Below, piece by piece: positions 56,641-64,000 of a DNA stretch of 64,000 nucleotides. The position numbers and the translations under genes are program-made. Below the pieces are notes generated by a model. It did no database searches and was not told the origin of the DNA. It saw only the letters and a program-made list of their open reading frames with translations. How positions within the stretch are numbered: the first letter of the stretch is position 1; each line of letters opens with the position of its first letter. The DNA is taken from positions 5,375,182 through 5,439,181 of the forward strand of contig JAJHZJ010000808.1 in assembly GCA_023548195.1 (NCBI GenBank). Direction: 5' to 3'. The stretch is from Bettongia penicillata ogilbyi (taxonomy: Eukaryota; Chordata; Mammalia; Diprotodontia; Potoroidae).

Positions 56641-58575
56641 GACTGAAAGAATGACAGTGTCACTGATAACAGTAAATCCAGCAGTGAGTTAAAGATGCAT
56701 GGCCGGTATTCCTGAGGCCACCTCCAGTGTACAGTGTACAGAATAGGATTCAGCAAATATTGATGATCCCTTTGTGTGCTTCTCCTGTGAAAGTTACTCC
56801 CTGTCCCCAAATGGAGTGACATCTGTTTGCAGATGGGAAGAAATCACATCTCTTTGTTGCACACAAAGACCCATAGAGGAAATTGTCCTGATGGTCAGAC
56901 TCTTTTTAATGAGCTCCTGGGTGAAAAATGCTTTGAACCAACTAGAGAACAGTGGGAGGGCTAGCTTCTTCTCAGCCCCCATCAGTAACCATTCTTTGCC
57001 TGCGTTGCATAAAGCAGTTAAGCCCCAGCATTGGAAGGGGAAAAGAGATTTGTATTTGTAGTCACTATCACTTTTTCAATTTCTTTGAAGACTTTTTCTG
57101 TCTAAAACAAAATCTTGCAAACACATGCAGGAGAACATCTGATAAAAAGCCCACAGCCCACCAATTCACTTTCCCATGGGCCACAGTTCATCTTCCTCAC
57201 CCTCACTTGTGTTTTGTCAGTCACTGCTTATAAGAAAATAGTTTAAAGTTAAAATTTATGGGGTACTAACTCGTGTGTAATTATAGGCATCATAAAATTT
57301 TAAAATTAAAGTTACCTTTTAGATACTACCCTGACCTATATGATACAGTTTATTCAGTCTCTCGTCTGGGTCGAATTTATAATCCATAAGAGAAAACAGA
57401 ATTTTACCAGGAACTGTCCTTAACATTGAACTTTCATAATTATAGACAAATTACTTCTGAAGTAAATTCAGAAACACCTTACATTCATAAATCCCCCTAT
57501 CTGATAAACTCAGCTTTCTAGCCTCCAAGATGCAATCCGAGTAGCCAAAAATATAAGCACAAATTCCATGCACTAAAGCTCGCTGATTTGAGTCACAAAT
57601 TAAAAGAGAAAGGGGTATTCCTAGAGTGGGGTTGACCAATCATAGTGAAAGGGGATGCCTGACAGGCTGGTTGTGAGAGAAGAAATATGATGGAGATTGG
57701 AAAGAAAGAAGCGTAGGAACTCAAAAGGACTGGGGCTGTTTCCTAGCACTCAGGACAAATAGCCCATTTTGTAGCTCAGTACAAAAATCCATCTCAGTGA
57801 CTCCCTCAGCAATCAGAAATGAAATTAGCGTTCAGCATTTTCTTTTGAGAAGGCAGGTTTGATTGTATGTATGTACAATGAATGAAGACTGGGGAAGTAA
57901 TCTAGAGGGATGTCAATAAGTTTTAATGTTTGTTAGGTTTTCTGTACAAAGCCTGATAACTAACTTTATGACCCTGAAAGCAAGTCACTTAATTTCTTTC
58001 AGCCTTATATAGTTCATAATTAAAACTATTATCATAAAAAAGACCAGGAGTAGGCATATGTAAATATTTAAGAAACTTTTGTCCATCAAAAAACTTTTTT
58101 AAAAAACTGTTAAAAATATATATAACTCTGGCTTTGGGAAAACTTGCTTGTGTGCTCATTCCTTTAAAACATTGAATGAATAAAAATTCCCATTTGAGAG
58201 AGAAGAATATGTTCATGTCAGTCATGAGAACTCAAGAAAACAATGCATGGTAACCACTCATTTATGTAACTGAGTTAGAATTTTGCCTCCTTAGGGTTAC
58301 AGGAAGTTCTTGTACTACATGGAGTTTGGTTTCTCTGAGAGAAAAAGCGGTTAATGCCAGTTGGGGTGATGGGGGAGTTGCCCAATTTAAAAATCTCCAA
58401 TGATGATCATTTAAATGCAGAAACTCAAAAAGGATCTGTAAGGTCAAATGTTTCAACTTCTTTTATTTCTGTAGTAGAGGAATGTTGTCTTCTTTGTCCT
58501 TAGATTTCCTTTCTGCCTGAGCGTTTAGTACTCACAACTCCCTTAATAGTCATGTCTGCTGCTTAATTTACACAG

Positions 58576-58681
58576 GCAACGAAGCCAAAGTCTCCAGAAC
58601 CAAAAGCAGTTCTGTTGTTTCCGTACCTGAACCAAGTACCAGAAACCAACCAATCAACTTTGCCAAATCTTGATTCACAAG
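58576..58681 (+). CDS. LIMCH1: LIMCH1 exon N (KPKSPEP segment)
   Basis: A 106-nt exon, phase 0 in after 'tttacacag', one base out before 'gtaaag'. It encodes [20 protein letters not shown] and [15 protein letters not shown]. Human LIMCH1 has [20 protein letters not shown]…LPNLNSQ at the same place. The Lys-Ser-Pro-Glu-Pro core is a likely proline-directed phosphosite. It is followed by the small exon O, and skipping it would shift the frame (106 = 1 mod 3), so it should be constitutive or paired. Confidence 0.95.
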
Positions 58682-58977
58682 GTAAAGAAGAAGAAACTGT
58701 TTTCTGTGAATTTTACCTGCTTTTATTCGGGGCTGTGATGAAGGGTTCATATCTCCAAGAAAAGATAAGGCATATCCTATATATGGTGGAACCATCAAGC
58801 CTGATCCTTTCCCATGGTCTCTAGTGGATTATATGACTGGAGAATAAGCATAGATAGCCTGCAGATAATCAGGTCTGTGACCACAGCTGCCTTTGGGGGA
58901 GGGAGGACTGCACTTCAGGATGGGGGCTGTGACTTTATTGTATTCCTGCCTTCTTACTCAGGGATCCACAGCTGTAG

Positions 58978-59205
58978 CAGAAGTGTCAAACGTGACACCA
59001 GTGGTCCACGTGCAGCCCACAGCATTCCCAAGTCTGACCCAAACCAGATAAAGATATATTTGGGAAACAGTTGGGATTTAATAGAAGAAATATAATGTAA
59101 TATAATATAGATATTAATATGGGATTTTCTAAGCTTATGTGGTCTGCAGGGTTCCTTATGTACAGTAAGTTGGCCTCCTATTTCTATTTGAGCTTGACAC
59201 CACTG
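58978..59205. mobile_element. Small hAT-type DNA transposon (MITE-like)
   Basis: The 228-bp unit has ends 'cagaagtgtcaaac' and 'gcttgacaccactg', near-perfect inverted repeats and related to those of the 27845-28322 element. Flanks share 'ctgtag' next to both ends, a decayed target duplication. The interior mentions the same 'gtgcagcccac' / 'ggtctgcaggg' style sequence as the larger copy. No coding capacity. Confidence 0.75.
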
Positions 59206-59764
59206 CTGTAGAGGACCCACTTGTATATCCAACAGAGCTGCTACGATGCCTTCCCCTCCCTCAGCCAAGGATCCCAGCTGCCTTCAGAGGGAAATTCCCT
59301 TCCTCAGGGCCTTAATAAGCAATATACAATATGTGAGCTTTGTTGGACTGAAGCGACTCCACTGCTGAAGGAGAAGTCAATAGAAGGAAGGAGAGGAAAA
59401 GCATAGTTGATTAGCATTCTGTAGATATGATCTAGAGTTGGACACAAGGGTGCAGACCAGAGAGGCCTGGTTATTTGTCTCATTGAAAAAGTGCCTGTTT
59501 CTGACTTACTCTTAGCAATGAAGGACCATTATTTTGATATGACATTAGAGTTGACTGTCATAGTTTATATTGCCTTCTGGGAAATGATTTAGGCCCTGTC
59601 TTCACAACAGCAAACATCTGTTTTAGGAGAGAAGTAACCAGTGCACATATTTGTGGGTAACAGCTTTTTAATGTGAAAACTACTTCCATTCTATCATTAA
59701 AGTATCAATTTCAGACCAGTGCATTTAAGGGATTAAAGGCCAATAATTGCCTGTCAGTGAATCC

Positions 59765-59865
59765 CACTGATCATGGTTCTAATCTGTTTGGTTCCTGCGT
59801 CCCCAGCACCTACCTCAATCCCTTAAACATAGTAGACACTCAATAAATTCCTGTTGGATTGGATT
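59765..59865 (+). repeat. L2 3' tail
   Basis: 'gtccccagcacctacctcaa' … 'agtagacactcaataaattc' … 'ctgttggattggattc'. Confidence 0.7.
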
Positions 59866-60494
59866 CGGTACCAGAAGGCATAAATGGCTATTATATGTAG
59901 AACATGTTTACCTTATATAAACAAATCTTCAGTTACATGTTTAAAAGGAATTTTATGTTAGAGAATGTGCTGTTAAATCAAAGGAATTTACTTCGTTCAT
60001 TATTGTAGCATTTCTAAAAAAACAATTAAGGAGCATTGGCATATAGATGAGTTTTCATGGTCCTCTACACCTCTAGATCCTAAGATTTTAAACACGTTTT
60101 CTTCAAGACAAACATTTATACTTCTATGCTCCTGTGGATTGAATATATCTATTGGAGAGATATATAATTGTTCAATTCTTTCTTTTGTGGAGTGATAATT
60201 AGAAGTATACTTTAACGGCATTGCTGATAGGAAAATAAATTATAGGTATGCTTTTAGTTTATCCACTGTATTTTTTTGAGAAATACAGAGCCTTGGATAC
60301 ATATGGCCATATTTATGTGTTGTGTTCCCCACTCCAGCCCAAGTGAGGATCTCTGGCAATTGATGTTGAGTAGTATCTCTTCTTAAAAATTATAAAAACT
60401 GAAGCATGTTTAGGTAACTTTTCATATCAAAAGTTGATGCAAGATTAAAAGTAGGTTTCTTGGCTCTTGTTCTTTTGTTCTAACCACCTGTAAA

Positions 60495-60570
60495 CTAGTC
60501 AGCAAATAATTATTGAGTATCTGCTATGTGCCAGGAACCATGCTAAGCACTGAGGAGGCAAACAGGAAAA
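60495..60570 (-). repeat. L2 3' tail, antisense
   Basis: 'attattgagtatctgctatg', 'tgccaggaaccatgctaagc', reversed L2 end directly bordering the purine tract. Confidence 0.65.
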
Positions 60571-60584
60571 AAAAAGAAATAAAC

Positions 60585-60901
60585 GGAGGAAAGAAAGGAA
60601 GGAAGAGAGAGAGAGAGAGAAAGAAAGAGAGAGAGAGAGAGAAAAAGAGAGAAAGAAAGAAGGAAGGAAGAGAGAGAGAAAGAAAGGAAGGAAGGAAGGA
60701 AGGAAGGAAGGAAGGAAGGAAGGAAGGAAGGAAGGAAGGAAGGAAGGAAGGAAGGAAGAGAGAGAAAGGAAGGAAAGGAAGGAAAGAAGAAATAAAGAGA
60801 GAGGAGAGAAGGAGAAGAAAGAAAGAGAGAAAAAGAAAGAAAGAAAAGGAAAGAAAGAAAAGAAAAGAAAAGAAAAGAAAAGAAAAGAAAAGAAAAGAAA
60901 A
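60585..60901 (+). repeat. Polypurine tract: (GA)n, (GGAA)n, (GAAAA)n
   Basis: 317 bases of A and G with a single T (60793). Contains about 18 GGAA units (60686-60758), GA runs at 60605-60645, and pentamer AAAAG repeats near 60855-60900. The long ORFs on both strands here (Lys/Glu/Arg-rich on +, Phe/Ser/Leu-rich on -) are artefacts of this composition. Confidence 0.97.
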
Positions 60902-61234
60902 CCGGCCAACCAGGACCTTACAAGTTCACCATGAGGAGGGGAAGTGTTGGGAAAGGGTGCTGAGCTCCCTCCTTAAATGCAGATTACAGAGTTCATGGCT
61001 CCATCTTCCAATCAAAGGGACAGAGTAAAGGAGGGAGGGTACCAGTGCCACTGGGATCTAGGCAAAACTCTTGAGGTAAAATGTAATTGGGAAATGATAA
61101 AATACATAAAAATTCAGTACTGCCTAGATAATGTTAATTTATGAAGTTTTTTTCCTGGGAGTTCCCAGTTCCAATAAAATCACAGGTCTAGATGTAAAAA
61201 TTCTTACTATATTTGTAGCTACTACTTAAGAGGT

Positions 61235-61300
61235 AGCATATGATCTAGTGGTTACAGTGCTGGACTTGCAGTCAGAAGACAGCATCACAGAATTTGAGCT
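61235..61300 (+). repeat. SINE/MIR remnant
   Basis: 'gaggtagcatatgatctagt', 'ggttacagtgctggacttgc', 'agtcagaagac'. Confidence 0.45.
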
Positions 61301-61575
61301 TTGGAACCAGCCCTCTAAGGCCATCCAATCCAACCTATAGTCAAAAGGGATCCTCAATAAAACCTATCCAGCAAGTGGTCATGCAGGCTCTGCTGGGAGA
61401 TCTGTAAGGAGGAGAAACCCACCCCCATTAAAGGCAGCCATTCCACTTTTGGGCCATCCTAATTGTTAGAAATTTGTTTCATACTACAGGCTGAAACTGG
61501 CCTCTTAGCAATTTCCTGATCCAAGAACAAATGTAATTCTTCCTCCACATGATGATCTTTCAGACACTTAAAGAT
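61290..61575 (-). repeat. L3/CR1-type LINE fragment, antisense
   Basis: 'gccatccaatccaacc', 'aggcagccattccacttttg', 'catcctaattgttagaaatt', 'cttcctccacatgatgatct', 'cttaaagatagttatcttgt' are the reverse-strand landmarks of the same family as 35440-36380. Confidence 0.6.
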
Positions 61576-62781
61576 AGTTATCTTGTCCCCCTGGGTTCAA
61601 ATCCCATTCCTAACATATTATCTGGTCAACACTGGGTAAGTCATTTCACCTTTTGGTACAGGTATCTCTCAGACCAAGCTGAACAATTGCTGGTCTGCTT
61701 TGGTAGAGGGCATTTGGTTCACTCCCAGATACTAAACTGGGGGGATTAGCATTCAAATTGTGTTCACATTTTATTGAAATAGTTTCTTTTTTCAAATTCT
61801 CTTGACCTCAATCCGTGTGTCGCCTATGACCAGGACCCCACACATACACATCCTTTGACCCCCTCTCTCAAGGTTCATTTTTATTTTCCTCCTGTTTTCG
61901 AGTTTTGTAATCTGTTCTGTTCTAACATCTGCTCTAGAGTCGCCTGGCACAGCCACTGTTCCGCTTAGGGTTCGGAACTCTTGGCGACGTTCACAGTTTT
62001 TCTCCCGGTCAGGTAATTGACGTATCGAATAGTTACACATTTCTTCTGTCGCACCGAGTAGGCATGAGTACCTGCTGTGGGGGGCGGTGAATCAATGACA
62101 GCTGGTACTTGTTTCCCCTTCTGCTTTCATAGAAAAGTGCTTGTTTCTGGCACACAGTTGGCACAGAGCTATTTCTTCAACATTGAATCCCTATGATGTT
62201 TCTAGACCTTAAAAAAATACAAAACAAAACATTCATCATTTTGCCAGACCAGTTTTGTTTTGGTTTTTAAAACCCTAAAAGAACACCATGTCATTTACTT
62301 ATGTATATTTTTTGTTCTTGTTTTTCCTCTTCTGTTTTTTTTAAATGGAGATCAGAAGAAGCATTTACTATCCAGTGGTAATGGTTCTGTTGGTAACTGT
62401 GGCACGAGGTCTTTTCTTCTGCCTTTTCTCTGCTTAATATTTCCCCCTGTCGGACAGGGAGGAGAGAAGACATAAGCCAGAGTACAATGTGCATCACAGA
62501 AATGTCCTATCTTTCCAAAGTAAGGAATAGTTGCTGCCTATAGTTTAGAAACTGGTGCTAATTTATGCAGTAAAGTATACATATGTTACATATCAGTCTT
62601 ACTTTCTCTTGGTGTTGGGTCCACCCTGTTTCTGTGGTCTACTTCATCATGATTTTCTAATGCTTGTGGCTTATGAAAAAGCAGTAATTGGTTTTAACCA
62701 GCATAGGAATCGCAAGTGCAGTCACCACAAGGAAAAAGGAAATTGGAAGCAATTCATTTTATGTTTTTTGTTTTTGTACAG

Positions 62782-62822
62782 TGGAGTCTAATAGCAGTGA
62801 GAAGTCACCTGCAAGTACACCT
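62782..62822 (+). CDS. LIMCH1: LIMCH1 exon O (SSEKSP, 41 nt)
   Basis: A 41-nt exon after 'gtttttgtacag' and before the consensus donor 'gtaagt'. Two bases in complete Val, then ESNSSEKSPASTP, ending in phase 0. It corresponds to human VDSPSSEKSPVMTP, which is followed there by the QFKFWAWD coiled-coil exon (outside this window). The size is unusual but phase, splice sites and the SSEKSP match make it convincing. It has an acidic/Ser-rich character and carries an S-P phosphosite. Confidence 0.93.
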
Positions 62823-63239
62823 GTAAGTAATTGATTTTATTTTTTTTTAAATGTGATATTTATGCTGGCTAAACAGGATACTTGATTTATTTAAAGGGAC
62901 CTCATTTGCATGTTGCCAATCAAGAGAAAGGAAACTGGAGCAGTGAATGAATGAAAATAATTCAAAATTTTCAGGATGCTGAAATTACTCATATTTCCAG
63001 GAGACTAAATATGGCAAGCATTTCATCATTATGCAGTATTGTCATTGTACATATAACTGGTGTACTTCAATTAGAATTGATAAACTGTAAAGTGAGCTAT
63101 TAAAAATAAATATGAAACAGGGAGCCAATATTTAAAAAAATCTTAAAGTATGTGAACTTATTCAGTCATTCATTCAAAATAATTTTTTAATAAGAAAAAT
63201 ACATCTGTGTTGATGATAGAGGGGATCATGAAAACTTCA

Positions 63240-63400
63240 CCATGAAAAGGTACCTTGATATTCTTGAAAGTGTGCCAGATTTGGCATAAGAGGATTTGGA
63301 TTTATTCCCACCTCTGCCATTTCCTAGCTCTATGATATTGGACAAGACACCTAATTTCTCTAGGCCTCAATTTTTTGCTATCTTTGTATTGAGATTTCAA
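63240..63400 (+). repeat. MIR-type SINE
   Basis: 'tgccagatttggcataagag', 'cccacctctgccatttccta', 'gacacctaatttctctaggc'. Confidence 0.6.
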
Positions 63401-63599
63401 GGGGTCAGGCCAGTAAATGAGGATCCGCCACCATGCTGAAGAAAAAAAAAACAACTCAAGTATTTGAACTTTTCCTAAAAATTCTATCCCTCTCTCTCCC
63501 CTAAATAGACGGTCCTCTGCCCCTCCTTTCACTTCCAATCAATTCATAAACCTCTGGCTTGCTTTTTTTTTTTGCCCCCTTGTAGCATCCACGAACCAT

Positions 63600-63665
63600 T
63601 CTTATTCTTTCCTTTCTTTCTTTCTCTCTCTTTCTTCCTTTCTCTCCCTCCCGCCCTTCTCTCTC
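63600..63665. repeat. (CTTT)n/(CCCT)n low-complexity
   Basis: C/T-only run of about 60 bases. Confidence 0.85.
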
Positions 63666-63685
63666 ATCTCATCACCGTAGATTTG

Positions 63686-63829
63686 CAGGGGTGGGGAACC
63701 TGCAGCCTCAAGACCACATGTGGTCCTCTAGATCCTCAAGTGCAGCCCTTTGAATCCAAACTTCGCAGAACAAATCTCAGTTAGAAGGTCACATGTGGCC
63801 TCCAGGCTGCAAGTTCCCCCCCACCCCTG
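63686..63829. mobile_element. Palindromic hAT-like MITE
   Basis: Ends 'caggggtggggaacctgcag' and, reversed, 'ctgcaagttcccccccacccctg'. The arms continue to pair inward ('ccacatgtgg'/'cacatgtggcc'). CAG…CTG ends and long inverted arms fit a non-autonomous hAT element. No matching flank duplication was found. Confidence 0.72.
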
Positions 63830-64000
63830 AATCTTACAATACTTCCTCAAAGTTTACCTTTCTACCTGCTAACTCAATAGGTTCTCTTTCCTCCATGAGA
63901 CTTTTCAGCTGTGGCTATGGCCTATGTCCATTTCCCAGTTTAGAGATTTTTAAGAACAACGATATTAGAACCCCCTCAGGCCAAGAAACATTGGACTCAA

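Larger units (their letters stand above)
54692..58575 (+). other. Intron M-N (3.9 kb)
   Basis: Contains unnamed-repeat copy 3 (55193-55345), a SINE fragment (55375-55465), a long antisense L2 relic (55560-56470) with a TG microsatellite inside, and a MIR piece (56475-56640). From 56.7 to 58.5 kb no feature was recognised. Acceptor 'ttaatttacacag'. Confidence 0.75.
58682..62781 (+). other. Intron N-O (4.1 kb)
   Basis: Holds a small hAT-type element (58978-59205), an L2 tail (59765-59865), an antisense L2 tail leading into a 317-bp purine tract (60495-60901), a SINE remnant (61235-61300), and an antisense L3/CR1 piece (61290-61575). The stretch 61.7-62.7 kb holds an open 'DQKKHLLSSGNGS' segment that I rejected as an exon. 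Otherwise nothing. Confidence 0.75.
1..64000 (+). other. LIMCH1: LIMCH1 gene, central portion (partial at both ends)
   Basis: Seventeen exon-like segments on the + strand, each bounded by AG/GT and with coherent phases, join into one reading frame that I recognise as the middle of LIM and calponin-homology domains protein 1. The CH-domain exons are expected upstream and the coiled-coil plus LIM exons downstream. The paralogue LMO7 shares the CH/DUF4757/LIM layout, but the exon sequences (for example [20 protein letters not shown] and [20 protein letters not shown]) match LIMCH1 as I remember it. The protein is known as an actin- and non-muscle-myosin-II-associated cytoskeletal regulator. Nothing here shows a promoter or poly(A) site of the gene itself. 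Exon limits are read by eye from splice consensus and phase, not from transcripts. Confidence 0.9.
62823..64000 (+). other. Intron after exon O (5' part)
   Basis: AT-rich. A MIR-like piece (63240-63400), a CT-rich run (63600-63665) and a palindromic hAT-like element (63686-63829). No coding segment. Confidence 0.75.

Noticed and set aside
60499..61028. Long ORFs on both strands (about 136 and 171 codons)
   Set aside because: They are translations of the purine tract (Lys/Glu/Arg on +, Phe/Ser/Leu on -), with no splice or conservation support.
62340..62415. Possible extra exon encoding DQKKHLLSSGNGS before exon O
   Set aside because: An acceptor-like AG and 'acgag'/gt exist, but the exit phase (two bases) does not fit exon O, which needs one base from its predecessor; exon N fits O directly.
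1..64000. CRISPR array, operon or prokaryotic system
   Set aside because: Spliced gene structure, LINE/SINE load and microsatellites show vertebrate nuclear DNA.

Overview
The window is a piece of one large vertebrate gene on the + strand. I read it as the central part of LIMCH1 (LIM and calponin-homology domains 1) from a marsupial. The gene call rests on seventeen short, spliced, in-phase open segments. Concatenated, the core of them reproduces the known order of the LIMCH1 middle region: [20 protein letters not shown], then YGPRT, the [14 protein letters not shown] block, [70 protein letters not shown] and SSEKSP. The N-terminal CH domain lies upstream of base 1. The exons for the FKFWAWD coiled-coil part and the LIM domain lie downstream of base 64000. 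The marsupial call rests on the repeats: tRNA-derived SINEs with the 'gagctggagaaggaaatggc' 3' module, many MIR and L2 relics, L3/CR1 relics, and an L1/HAL1-type element. I cannot name the species.

Layout. From 1 to 23.1 kb lies an array of cassette-like exons (A to G). Every one begins with the last base of a codon and ends after two codon bases, so any subset can be joined without breaking the frame. Five of them repeat a DD-x3-(R/K)-(R/K) module. The short LIMCH1 form I know joins exon A directly to the 36-nt exon G, so B to F are taken as exons of longer isoforms. From 28.5 to 31.4 kb are exons H, I and J, a charged helical block known as DUF4757 and shared with LMO7. From 36.5 to 62.8 kb are exons K to O, a Ser/Pro/Glu-rich disordered linker. 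The introns make up about 95% of the window and are full of old repeats. The largest (36.7-52.3 kb) carries a nearly complete antisense L1-type element with 5' UTR, broken ORF1 and 3' UTR but no ORF2, which looks like a HAL1.

LIMCH1 is described as an actin stress-fibre-associated protein that activates non-muscle myosin II. The part seen here would be the spacer between the CH and LIM ends, and the exon array would vary its length and phosphorylation/binding sites. No second cellular gene, tRNA, rRNA or CRISPR was found. The most notable points are the phase-matched repeat-exon array, a possible extra exon pair split by a 111-nt intron (18500-18823), the ORF2-less L1-type element, and a hAT-type transposon with a perfect 8-bp target duplication.
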